This document shows, piece after piece, positions 1 to 8,852 of a stretch of 49,548 nucleotides of DNA. Position 1 is the stretch's first letter. Each line of letters begins with the position of its first letter. The stretch lies in assembly GCA_025201865.1 (NCBI GenBank), contig MU602800.1, positions 1 to 49,548 on the forward strand, given 5' to 3'. Made by a program: the position numbers and the translations under genes. The notes beneath the pieces were generated by a model that was not told the DNA's origin, made no database searches, and saw only the letters and a list, made by a program, of their open reading frames with translations. The DNA is from Ramicandelaber brevisporus (lineage: Eukaryota > Kickxellomycota > Ramicandelaberales > Ramicandelaberaceae).

Positions 1-477
1 ACCCGCATCACCACCGACAATGTCGTTGCAAACACCGGCAGCACCGCCCGAGACCATCTCTCCAACGAGCGCTCGTACATGTCGTGGCTCAAGATTGTCG
101 TTGTGCTGGGCTGCCTCGGCGTCAAGATGATTGGCGATGCAATGAAGGCACTCAAGTCCACTCCACCGGCAACAGTAGCAGCAGCAGCAGCAGCAGCATC
201 GTCCGCTGCATCGGAGGACACCGCTGGCGGCTCCAAGAAGGCGGGCTTGATGGGCTTGAACTGGCACGCGGCCAGCATTGTCGGCATTGTGTGGTATGCC
301 ATCTCGCTCACTATTCTGGCAGTTGCGACTCTGAACTATGTGTACGTGTACCGCAAATACACGAGAGAGCGACAGCCGCTCAAGATCAACCGGTTCGTGT
401 GGTCGCTTCTGTTTCTAATCGGCACAGCGTCGCTTGTCTATCTCATCAGTATTCTTGCCATTAGCGCGAACTCGTAA
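1..477 (+). CDS. DUF202-family small membrane protein, 3' part
   Basis: The reading frame is open from the first base of the window, so the gene starts upstream; 158 residues and a TAA stop are visible. The stretch ARDHLSNERSYMSWLK is the conserved entry to the first membrane span of DUF202 proteins (related to bacterial YidH and to the membrane part of fungal Vtc proteins). Three hydrophobic spans follow: about 28-47 (IVVVLGCLGVKMIG), 85-110 and 125-150. An alanine/serine linker encoded by a GCA-rich repeat lies between spans 1 and 2. The ATG at 79 is internal to the motif and is not the start. The DUF202 call comes from the motif and three-span layout; the exact function is unknown and no SPX domain can be seen because the N-terminus is missing. 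Confidence 0.8.
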   Translation, partial: TRITTDNVVANTGSTARDHLSNERSYMSWLKIVVVLGCLGVKMIGDAMKALKSTPPATVAAAAAAASSAASEDTAGGSKKAGLMGLNWHAASIVGIVWYAISLTILAVATLNYVYVYRKYTRERQPLKINRFVWSLLFLIGTASLVYLISILAISANS

Positions 478-1012
478 CAATGCCTCCTTTCTCAATGTAC
501 AGTATTCATGCGATTCAATCTCAAGTATCTACATCTTTCCCCCGTTTATTTACACTTTGCAAGCGTTTAACATTTTTAATCTCTTTCAAGCATTGTGATC
601 AATTCTAATCCGCTGCTGTTGTCGTTATCGTCAAGTGAGGATGGTTTTGTTAATCCCAATATTTTTTGATGCACGTCTCTCTTGAAGTGTGTTCGTGTTT
701 CTGGATGGCTGGCTCTCTCGCAAAATGCCGTTTGCCACCAGCGTCAGTGAGAGTTCGCCACCGCGAAAAATCCTCTCTACAGCTATTTACAACATCAAAA
801 CAGCAGCTCCATTCAGCCTGCATCCTGTCTGCCACCAGCTCTCTATTCAAGTGCAACGTTTCTTCGTCATCTGCTTCGTTGTATGGTTACCACCGTTACC
901 CTCATCACTTCTCAAACAAAAAGATTGATTGTATACATTCACTCTGCCATCCCCATCGACAGTAACATCAGTCGTAGTAGCAACAGCCGCATCAACAGCA
1001 ACAACAGCAGCG
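478..1012. other. Intergenic region, DUF202 3' end to SSK1-like 5' leader
   Basis: No gene is seen. The first part is T-rich and is the likely 3' UTR of the upstream gene. The last 30 bases before the ATG at 1013 are a CAACAGCAACAACAGCAGC-type run, part of the probable mRNA leader. Open frames here are short and lack known motifs. Confidence 0.6.
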
Positions 1013-4000
1013 ATGACTTACGAAGCTGTGTTTAGACGGCTGCGCGACTCACACAGCGTTCTTGGGATTGCGAGCGCGACTACGTTTGCGATGCTGTCGG
1101 GACTTGTTTCAGCTCACTCGGCCACGTCGTTCTGGATGACTATGAGTGCGATGTTTGGCACGGCCACTGCTTGTCTCAGACACGTTCCTGTACACGGCCC
1201 AAGCTGGGTTCCATTTGTATTGGCCATTAGCGCTACATCCATCTACATACTCTTATCCAGCGAGGACATCAGCCAGCAAACGTGCCGACATTGCAACTTC
1301 TACAGCATCAACAACATTGCTCGCGGCTGTTTGTGCCAAGTTGTGGAATATGCAGCATATTTTCTGTGGTCGATGACGCTTGGAGTTTGGCTTATGCTTC
1401 CCATGATTGACAACACATTGGACACGATCGATTGCGTTCAAAGACACGAAGCGACCACACTGGGGCCATCATCGATCAATCAGTCGCACGCTAGAACCTC
1501 AGATAGCCATGAGTCTCAGCCACTACTCTCTACTATTCGCAGCCCCCAAAATGACACCGGAGCAGCCGATTGCGATGGTGGCGATTGCGATGGCGGCGAT
1601 GGTGGTGGTGGCGGCGGTTTGACCATGTCCTCTTCATCGGCTGTGACATCTGTCCCACAGCGTTCCCCACAGCCACTAGTGGGCACTCAACAACACCAGC
1701 AGGAGCTTCCCACTGATGACGATCGACTGTGGTCACCGCCATTGCCCCCAATTTCCACGGCATCAACAGCAACAACGAACGACAACGATGATGGAGCGAA
1801 TTCAGATTGTGAGCATCAGCGCTCATTTTCCGACCTGGCAACATTTTGCAGCAAAGCACCTTCTCAAGCGAGCTCGGCCAGAGCCGCTCCTCTCTCTCAG
1901 GAATCGATCCTTTCGTTAAGGAAGCTCGGCTCATCAATCGGGGCAATCGATTATAGCCGCCAAGAGCATCAACAACAGAATCAGCAGCGCCAGCAACTAC
2001 TACCGCCACAGCCTCTAACTCGTACGCGTACTCACCCCACGATTCTAGTTTCCGACGAGTCCGCAAACAACGCACAAGCTGCTACGAGCTCACAAATACA
2101 AACACTGGCTCTTCCAGTCTCGTCGGCATCTGCGGCAGTCTCCCCTTCTTCGAAACACGCTCGGCAGAAGCGCAATAACGGCAAAAACAATATCACCATC
2201 ACCACCGCCGGCGCCGCCGTCACCAGCCACCATCGGAGCCGGTCTCCATCAGCACCACTAACTCCAGACCACAGTATGCGTAACGCAGCTCGCATCCGCC
2301 AGCTCGCACTGGAGCTGAGTGAAGTTGCTGAAATGACCCAAGCCATGCTGTCTCGTATCACAACCTCTCAAATGGGTTCTTTTACATCCATTTCTGCACC
2401 ATTGATGCCAGCAGTGCCAGCTCTCAAGACACTGCTTGCTCACATCACACACTTATCACGTGAGATTACATCTGTCGACCGCAGTTTGTTTACAGACAGC
2501 CATACAGATATCAATGGTACAAGCCATAAACAGTTACAACTAGGTGCATCTCAGCAACAGGCAGCAGTATCATCAGCACTTGCAACAGCAGCATCAGCAT
2601 CAAGCTCAGGTTCAGCGCCGACAAGCGGCACAAAGGATGGACAGCTGTCACTGCCTCTTCCTCTGCCACCACCTCTTTCTACGTTTGGAGGTGCGCTGAG
2701 CCACCATAGTCGACAGAGTGCTCCAACTGTAGTGACCCCTCTACACGATGTGAATTGGCTTGATGTTGATATTATGGTTCAAGACGTGGCCGACACTATC
2801 ACGAGTATCTCCAATGAGGCTGCAGTGCGTGTCATTTTGCCTCACAGTGAGCCTGGATCACTTCTTGCATGCGAGCCATGGCACATTTTAACCAACAGAG
2901 GCCGCCTTCGCCACGTTCTACTCAGTATTGCAAAGATGCTCGTGCAGCTCGTCTCAAAGCCAAGTCTGATCGAAATGACGGTCGAGATTGAGAATGAGCC
3001 TCCACTGTTGGTATCGAGCACATCGGCTGGCGCACTGCAGTGGACGACTGGTGGAAGTACTGACAATATGAGTGGAGCAGACTCGCTGCATGGACTGCTG
3101 AGTGACATGAACGAGAGTGCGAGTGAGGATGGTGGCAGTTCAGCTGGAGAAGATACAGGTACAAGTAGTGGGATATGCATTGCAGACGATGAGGTTGATC
3201 GAGTTCGTCACTGTGTATTTAAGTTTGTGCAGATTATTGATCCAACTATCAGTTCAAATGGCAACACTAACACTCATTCTCACTCTGAGCCATCTGGTAG
3301 AAGCGGTTCTCTTGGACATGCACCTTCAGACTCATCACAAATACGAATCTCCTCGTCAGCAGCCAGTGATAATGGAACAGGTGCAAGTATGCCACCATCG
3401 CTTGGTCCACTGGGTGCAGCCAACGATGACCTGATTAACCTGTTCCCAGATATGAACTTGACCAATGATTTGATTAAAGAAATGAATGGCCAATTTAACT
3501 TTGCAGCGGAGCCAGAAGGCGATGCAGAGCAGGTGGTCACAGTCTCGTTTGGTTTGAACGCAATGCGTCGCAGGTCAAAACTCGCTCCATCTATTGCCAC
3601 AGCCAGCGAAATTGCATCAACTCTCGGTAACGTCAGAATGGGATTATACTGTCAACATGAACAGCGCAGAGCCAACTTCTTGAACTGGTTTGAATCGTGG
3701 GGATGTCCAGCTAGATTAATGGCCTTTGTTGGAAACACTCTCGCCTGTATAACCGATCCTCTGACTAGTGTTATGATAGCCCAAGCACCATCTCCTCAAC
3801 TCGCTGCCGCAACTGATCTGGTAGTGAGTCCTGGTACATCTACTGTAGCTGCTCTTGGATGGCACTCATCCTCTCGGTCGTCTGATGTACAATTTGAGAA
3901 TAGTCCGAAGTCATTAACATACCAGCAATCATCGCAGCAGCCAACGCCGCCGCCGCCACTTGCAGCCATCTGTGTAATTGTTGAAAGCGTTGAAGCATTC

Positions 4001-6424
4001 ATGACTCATTACCAGCATTTATGCAGTACTCTTCACTTGGGCACATCAAATAGAGTTAAAAGCGTTAGATCTGGCATTGTGTTTATTAGCACTCCAACCC
4101 AGCAGCAGCATCTGTTTACTAGACTTGGCAGGTTCTTCCATGAATCTGATATACGTAATCCTCCTCCATTTGTAAAGATTGTCGACAGTCCCGTTGGTGC
4201 TCGTGCTTTGCTATCTGAAATTGTTAGTTGTGCTCAAGAAGTCCATGCTGCCATCATTGCTGATGTACAGGCTCCCTCCACTGTATTGACAAAAGACCAA
4301 GTGCCAGCAGCCATTGCAATGCGATTGGCCCAGGTTGGCTCCAGTCCTGGTCGATCAAAGCCGATCGGGACTGTGGCACTTGGCGAGCCCATCATGGCTG
4401 CACATCCATCAGCCAATAGACATCTCAGCGGTGCACCACCCCCACCATCTACTATTTCAGCCACTTTGGCGTCGATAGCAACGCTGAATGGATCAATGAG
4501 ATGGCGTGAAGATCCTCGTCGTGCTAGTGCATCGGATCCACCAATTTCCTCGAGTATCTCAACAGTTGCCACTCCATTCTCTGGCGGTGGTAGTGCTGGT
4601 GGCGGTGGTGGCGGGTCTGAATATGACACGGATATGCCCACAATAGATTCACCTGCAAGTTCTGGCAGTGGTGGAATTGGTACAGTGCAGTCTACATTTG
4701 AGCGTCTCTCCCGTAATTTAGTCATTACCCGTGAGCCCGCTGCAGTCAAATCGCATATTGGATCTGCTGGTATCACACCTCAGTTGCGCAGAGGTCTTCC
4801 AGCAGTTGTACATGGCAGATTAAGAATGAACTGTGGCCAAGGCTCCTCAGTCTCATCGCTGCCTTCAACCTCAACCTCAACTTCCACCGGAACAATCAAC
4901 TCAACTCTGGCAATGGGCAGCGGTGGTGGCAGTATGCGCACACCTGTGACTGTTGCAGTATCTACGCCTCCGTCATCATCAATTATTCAATCTGAAGCAG
5001 GCTCAAACAGTGGAATCGCACCTGGTCCTGTCGCCATCACTACATTCCCGCGTCGCATTCACACCAACATTGATGCTGCACTTCAGCTGCGGACTGATCA
5101 GCGGCATCATCCATTGGCTACTTCGCTGCGGCCATACAGTGCATCTACTCGTGATCGAACATCAGCCTCAACTGTCTCTGCATCGTACTTTCCTGAGATT
5201 GTAGGCGGTGTCCCAAACAGCGCAGCAAGTAGTGCAGGCTCGGGCCATCTTTCATCTGCCGACGGCTCTCTTAGACCCGGCTCCATCGCAGGCAGCCCGG
5301 CACGCGCACACTCCATGAAACGGCCAACCAAGCGCACATCTGCAAGCTCAATAGGCTCTGACCGTTCGGTTCAGTTTGCACAGCTGACTCCAGTCACACC
5401 GCGCGGTGCAATACCAGCGACTCCTGGCAGTGTGGCAGATCATGTAGCCGGTGCCCTGGCTGTTTCCGATGCAGTCCCACAAACCATGGCTCGTGTCCCT
5501 TCCATTCCAGCTCCCTATCCACCATCAACAATGCGCTCAGCAGACTCATTGAATATCAATCCAGCATCCGCCACGCCATCAGTCGCAACAGCACCTGCCA
5601 CAGTTATTGATCCTGACTTGCCGCATTCTACAGCTTCGGCATCCAACATGACTCGACCAAGTATTCCAACACGCGGACTACAGCCGCTTGAAATCAAATC
5701 ACAGTTCCGAGTACTGATTGTGGAAGATAATCCGGTTAATCATTCTCTTTTGGTCAAATTTATGAAACGAAAGAAGATTAAGTATGCATCTGCGTACAGT
5801 GGTGAGCAGGCTATTGACATTTGGCGTAAAGGTACTTTCCATATCATTTTGATGGATATTCAGTTGCCTGGAATTAGTGGATTTGACGCCACTCGTGAAA
5901 TCAGACGGATTGAGCAGATGCGTGGAATTGGCGGCCCGGCTCCATCTGTTGCTCCAATCACATCAACAAGCACTAATGTGAGCTCGGCTGGATCAGGCTC
6001 ATCAACCAATACAGCTACTCCATTGGTCGGCTCTGGCCTTGGTGTCAGTTCTTCAGCAGGCCAACTTGGCGAGTCTGTCAACACTACTACTGACACTGCC
6101 ACTGTTGGTTCTACCACTATAACAACTGGCGATGCAGGCGAGAGTGGTGGGTGGATCAAGAACCGAGTGATTATTGTGGCGTTGACTGCATCTGCATTGA
6201 AGAGCGATAAAGAGAAGGCATTTGAAGCCGGCTGTGACGACTTCTTGACAAAGCCATTTGATTTAGTTTGGTTGGAAAGCAAGATTGTTGAATGGGGCTG
6301 TATCCAAGCCTTAATTGATTACGATAGCTTATCCACTGGTGCTTCGTCGTCTTCTAGCCATGTCACACTAATTGCGTCGTCAAGGGGCATTATTGGTACT
6401 ACTTCTTCTGCCACCAACAGGTAA
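1013..6424 (+). CDS. SSK1: Ssk1/Mcs4-like response regulator with N-terminal membrane spans
   Basis: The 1803-residue protein ends in a receiver domain (about 1565-1765). It has the acidic pair E1571/D1572, the phosphoacceptor D1615 in LMDIQLPG, the T/S site in VALTAS, and K1747 in LTKPFD. The ending VEWGCIQALIDYDS is the signature of fungal Ssk1, the regulator that activates the MAPKKK of the osmotic and oxidative stress pathway after phosphorelay. Residues 15-131 hold three or four hydrophobic segments. Residues about 425-500 and 577-665 resemble dimerisation and ATPase parts of a histidine kinase but lack a recognisable H-box His and N-box Asn. The rest is Ser/Thr/Gly/Gln-rich linker. About 75 low-complexity residues (1640-1716) split the receiver. 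I use the ATG at 1013: the frame is open from 929, but no ATG precedes 1013. TAA stop; no intron needed. Confidence 0.85.
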   Translation: MTYEAVFRRLRDSHSVLGIASATTFAMLSGLVSAHSATSFWMTMSAMFGTATACLRHVPVHGPSWVPFVLAISATSIYILLSSEDISQQTCRHCNFYSINNIARGCLCQVVEYAAYFLWSMTLGVWLMLPMIDNTLDTIDCVQRHEATTLGPSSINQSHARTSDSHESQPLLSTIRSPQNDTGAADCDGGDCDGGDGGGGGGLTMSSSSAVTSVPQRSPQPLVGTQQHQQELPTDDDRLWSPPLPPISTASTATTNDNDDGANSDCEHQRSFSDLATFCSKAPSQASSARAAPLSQESILSLRKLGSSIGAIDYSRQEHQQQNQQRQQLLPPQPLTRTRTHPTILVSDESANNAQAATSSQIQTLALPVSSASAAVSPSSKHARQKRNNGKNNITITTAGAAVTSHHRSRSPSAPLTPDHSMRNAARIRQLALELSEVAEMTQAMLSRITTSQMGSFTSISAPLMPAVPALKTLLAHITHLSREITSVDRSLFTDSHTDINGTSHKQLQLGASQQQAAVSSALATAASASSSGSAPTSGTKDGQLSLPLPLPPPLSTFGGALSHHSRQSAPTVVTPLHDVNWLDVDIMVQDVADTITSISNEAAVRVILPHSEPGSLLACEPWHILTNRGRLRHVLLSIAKMLVQLVSKPSLIEMTVEIENEPPLLVSSTSAGALQWTTGGSTDNMSGADSLHGLLSDMNESASEDGGSSAGEDTGTSSGICIADDEVDRVRHCVFKFVQIIDPTISSNGNTNTHSHSEPSGRSGSLGHAPSDSSQIRISSSAASDNGTGASMPPSLGPLGAANDDLINLFPDMNLTNDLIKEMNGQFNFAAEPEGDAEQVVTVSFGLNAMRRRSKLAPSIATASEIASTLGNVRMGLYCQHEQRRANFLNWFESWGCPARLMAFVGNTLACITDPLTSVMIAQAPSPQLAAATDLVVSPGTSTVAALGWHSSSRSSDVQFENSPKSLTYQQSSQQPTPPPPLAAICVIVESVEAFMTHYQHLCSTLHLGTSNRVKSVRSGIVFISTPTQQQHLFTRLGRFFHESDIRNPPPFVKIVDSPVGARALLSEIVSCAQEVHAAIIADVQAPSTVLTKDQVPAAIAMRLAQVGSSPGRSKPIGTVALGEPIMAAHPSANRHLSGAPPPPSTISATLASIATLNGSMRWREDPRRASASDPPISSSISTVATPFSGGGSAGGGGGGSEYDTDMPTIDSPASSGSGGIGTVQSTFERLSRNLVITREPAAVKSHIGSAGITPQLRRGLPAVVHGRLRMNCGQGSSVSSLPSTSTSTSTGTINSTLAMGSGGGSMRTPVTVAVSTPPSSSIIQSEAGSNSGIAPGPVAITTFPRRIHTNIDAALQLRTDQRHHPLATSLRPYSASTRDRTSASTVSASYFPEIVGGVPNSAASSAGSGHLSSADGSLRPGSIAGSPARAHSMKRPTKRTSASSIGSDRSVQFAQLTPVTPRGAIPATPGSVADHVAGALAVSDAVPQTMARVPSIPAPYPPSTMRSADSLNINPASATPSVATAPATVIDPDLPHSTASASNMTRPSIPTRGLQPLEIKSQFRVLIVEDNPVNHSLLVKFMKRKKIKYASAYSGEQAIDIWRKGTFHIILMDIQLPGISGFDATREIRRIEQMRGIGGPAPSVAPITSTSTNVSSAGSGSSTNTATPLVGSGLGVSSSAGQLGESVNTTTDTATVGSTTITTGDAGESGGWIKNRVIIVALTASALKSDKEKAFEAGCDDFLTKPFDLVWLESKIVEWGCIQALIDYDSLSTGASSSSSHVTLIASSRGIIGTTSSATNR

Positions 6425-6756
6425 ATGCTACCTGTTAATTATTATTGCTATCGATTATTGATACCTTTAATTTATCAACTTTCACTATTCATTTTTTTAC
6501 ACCAAAGAATTACTACCTCTTTTTCTTCTTTTTCCTACCTTTTCATTTTTTTTCAAGCATTACTCTTTTTTACTTTCATTTTTCATTTCACACTTTTCAT
6601 TTTTATTAAGTTTGTTAACTCGCCTTCCTCCTTGTTAAGTTTATTGTTTAAAACTTAAGTTTATTATTAAGCGTAAAGTTTTTAATAGAAAAGAGAAGAA
6701 AATACGGAATAGAGAGCAAAACAAAAGTATTAAAGATTCTTTGTTTGTTTGTTTTT
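6425..6756. other. Convergent 3' region between SSK1-like gene and PNO1
   Basis: A 332-base AT-rich stretch between two converging stop codons. It is full of T runs on the top strand, as expected for two 3' UTRs. No gene is seen. Confidence 0.6.
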
Positions 6757-7536
6757 TTAAATACGCTCCTTCATTCGTTGAGCAATGTTGCGCAGGTTTG
6801 AATAGACTTTGCCTGGTGGAGAGCCCATGATAAGAGCAACCACAGCGTCTCTGGCAATTTTAATGTTCTGATAGCTTCCCATGATATGTATTCTAGTGTC
6901 AGCCAGCACAATTCTGCTCTTGGTGGTGTTTTCAATTGCAAACTTAGTCTTGCCATCTTTGCCTGCAATTCTACCAATGGCTCTGCTCAGATTGTCTCCA
7001 CGAAGTGTCTTCACGTCCTTAATTTCAAACGAATCAATGAACAAGTCGTCCAATCTCAACAGTGCAATTGCATCGTCCACGTCAAAGCCCAGAGTGAATG
7101 CTCGAATAAAATCGGAGGCCTTCTGAATGGCTGCAATATCTGTGGTTTCTGGAGATGTACGCAGCTCGACCGTCTTTGTGCGCACGTTCATGCGAACTTG
7201 CAGCTTCAAATGCTCAACAACTGGAGTGTAGATCTTCATCCATACATTTTTGAGTGGCGAAAAGCGATGCGGTGGGATTTGTACCTTGCGGTAGTGTGAT
7301 TTGGAGCTGGTCAAGTCGGATGCCGAAAGTGCCTCAAACGATGGCTTCTCCAGGCCGTCTGCCGTCTCGCTGTCTTCGCCATCGACTGGCTCTTCAGTGT
7401 CCATGGCGTCTGAGATAGGAGCTGCCGGGAGATCAGCTGGGTTAAGAACAACAGCGCCATCGTCGTCCTCGTCGTACTGGCTGCTGCTGCTGTTGACTGC
7501 GTTCTTCTTATTCACTGCTGCCTCTGCACTGGTCAT
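6757..7536 (-). CDS. PNO1: PNO1/Dim2 pre-ribosome KH-domain protein
   Basis: The 259-residue protein has an acidic N-terminal third (DEDDDGAVV, TEEPVDGEDSE) and a two-lobed KH region from about 90. Key matches are QIPPHRFSPLKNVWMKIYTP, the RTSPETTDIAAIQKASDF segment, FIDSFEIKDVKTLRGDNLSR, and the KH core IGRIAGKDGKTKFAIEN with the GKDGKT loop, ending in RIHIMGSYQNIKIARDAV. This is the PNO1/Dim2 order. In yeast this essential nucleolar factor binds the 3' end of 18S rRNA in the 90S and pre-40S particle and helps the Nob1 cleavage and Dim1 methylation steps. The length is close to the yeast protein (about 270). ATG at 7536-7534, TAA stop, single exon. It is divergent from ISA1 with a 369-base shared promoter region. 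Confidence 0.95.
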   Translation of the reverse strand: MTSAEAAVNKKNAVNSSSSQYDEDDDGAVVLNPADLPAAPISDAMDTEEPVDGEDSETADGLEKPSFEALSASDLTSSKSHYRKVQIPPHRFSPLKNVWMKIYTPVVEHLKLQVRMNVRTKTVELRTSPETTDIAAIQKASDFIRAFTLGFDVDDAIALLRLDDLFIDSFEIKDVKTLRGDNLSRAIGRIAGKDGKTKFAIENTTKSRIVLADTRIHIMGSYQNIKIARDAVVALIMGSPPGKVYSNLRNIAQRMKERI

Positions 7537-7905
7537 TTTTGTCTTTCTCTTTCTTTACTCGATCTGCTGCTGCTGCTGCTGCTTATCCTTGTTGTTGTTG
7601 TCTTTTTTATATAGATTGTTATAGTGATTTCGTTTGCTGAATCTAAGCTCGATATTTTTGTTCTCCCTTTTCTCTCAAACACAGCCACCATTTTAACCAA
7701 CCTTGCACCTCTCCATTTCAAAAGGCGTCGGAATCGGAAGCTCACTCAAAGCGAAAGAAAAGAAAAGAAAGTGTCACACGCTGATACTCCGGTCCGAACC
7801 TTTTTGCCCACCACGAATTTCCAACAACAAAAAAAATCGAACTATCGTAGACTACAACCATCACAGCCACCACACACGTTCACGCTCTCAGACTTACAAC
7901 GAAAG
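7537..7905. promoter_or_regulatory. Divergent promoter, PNO1 / ISA1
   Basis: The 369 bases between the two ATGs must hold both promoters. On the PNO1 strand a TATATAAA element lies at 7607-7613, about 70 bases before its ATG, followed by CAA and CAG trinucleotide runs (7564-7600). The ISA1 side is A/C-rich, with CACCACACAC and AACAACAAAAAAA near the ATG. No gene is seen. Confidence 0.55.
7607..7613 (-). promoter_or_regulatory. Possible TATA box of PNO1
   Basis: The minus strand reads TATATAAA about 70 bases upstream of the PNO1 ATG, just before the CAA/CAG-rich leader. The call rests on sequence and position only. Confidence 0.35.
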
Positions 7906-8568
7906 ATGTCGCTCACTGCAACCGTCCGGATGGCCACTGGCCGCACAATGCCACTCAAGGCTCGTAAAGCTGCACTCACTTTGGTACGTTCATCTCCATC
8001 GACAGCTACTTTTTCTTTTTTCTTCTTGCCGGTTAGATGTAGTTTCTGCCACTGCGACAAACAACCCCGCCGGTTGAATCCGCCATCGGAGACATCAAAT
8101 ACTGACATTGCTACTCCAACAACTACAACTACAACAACAACAACTATTACTACAACTACAACTACAACAATCGCGGATTGACTTGATGCTTTCAATATAC
8201 AGACTCCAAGTGCACTCAACAGACTACGATCCCTCTATGCAACCCAGGCAACATCCATTCCACACCAGCAGCAACAGCAGCAACAGCAGCAACCAGCTTC
8301 CGCGACACAGCCGCCATGCCTCAAGATTGGCGTAAAGACTAAGGGCTGCTCTGGCTTGCAGTACACCTTGTCTTTTGCTGAGAAGAAGTCCATGATGGAT
8401 GAGGAGGTTGTTCAGGACGGTATTCGGGTAATCATCGACTCGAAGGCATTGCTCAGCGTTTTGGGATCGGAAATGGACTATGTCGAGGATAAGCTGTCCT
8501 CTCACTTTGTGTTCACCAACCCAAACGTGAAGGAAGCATGTGGATGTGGAATGAGCTTTATGGTATAA
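7906..8568 (+). CDS. ISA1: Mitochondrial A-type Fe-S cluster assembly protein Isa1 (two exons: 7906-7983, 8203-8568)
   Basis: The spliced protein has 147 residues. Exon 1 (26 codons) ends in KAALTL and exon 2 starts TPSALNRLRSL, so splicing restores the ALTLTPSA start of the A-type scaffold fold. The intron (7984-8202) has GTACGT at its 5' end and AATATACAG at its 3' end. The basic, serine-poor N-terminus fits a mitochondrial presequence. A Gln tract interrupts residues about 48-56. The three cluster-binding cysteines are present: one in KTKGCSGLQY and two in ACGCGMSFMV. VIDSKALLSVLGSEMDYVED and SHFVFTNPN are typical Isa1 segments. Isa1 works with Isa2 and Iba57 to make 4Fe-4S clusters in mitochondria. 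An ISA2 identity is less likely because of the close match at the C-terminus. TAA stop at 8566-8568. Confidence 0.93.
7984..8202 (+). other. Intron of ISA1
   Basis: A 219-base intron with GTACGT donor and TACAG acceptor, phase 0. Its 3' half is an ACA/ACT trinucleotide run (about 8116-8170) on the sense strand. In-frame stops inside it, and the match of the joined exons to the family, support the call. Confidence 0.85.
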
Positions 8569-8852
8569 CGTTATGTCATTACTGATTTATGCAGTGTATG
8601 CAGTTTATGCAGTTTATGTCCTTTCCTTTTACATAAAGCTTAGTTTAGTTTACTCATTCTCTAATTCATCCCTTCATCCCTTCTCCCTTTCCTCCTGCCT
8701 GCCCTCCATCACTTACACACATTCATTCAGATCATTTGTATAGATACCACACCTTTTCTTTTTCATTAACGATTATAATTGGTTTAAAAATAAAAACAAT
8801 AATATAACAACTTTAGTAATTAATTAGGAATTAGTTAGGAATTAGTCAAGTA

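Noticed and set aside
929-1012. Start of the SSK1-like protein at 929
   Set aside because: The first codon is TTG; the first ATG is at 1013. The segment between is a CAACAG leader. The same logic moved the starts at 25206, 41344, 44358 and 44675 to later ATGs.
1533-2075. Antisense frame of 180 codons on the minus strand
   Set aside because: It is a shadow of Ser/Gln-rich coding sequence with no known motif. The same holds for 4234-4776, 5860-6282 and 18631-19284.
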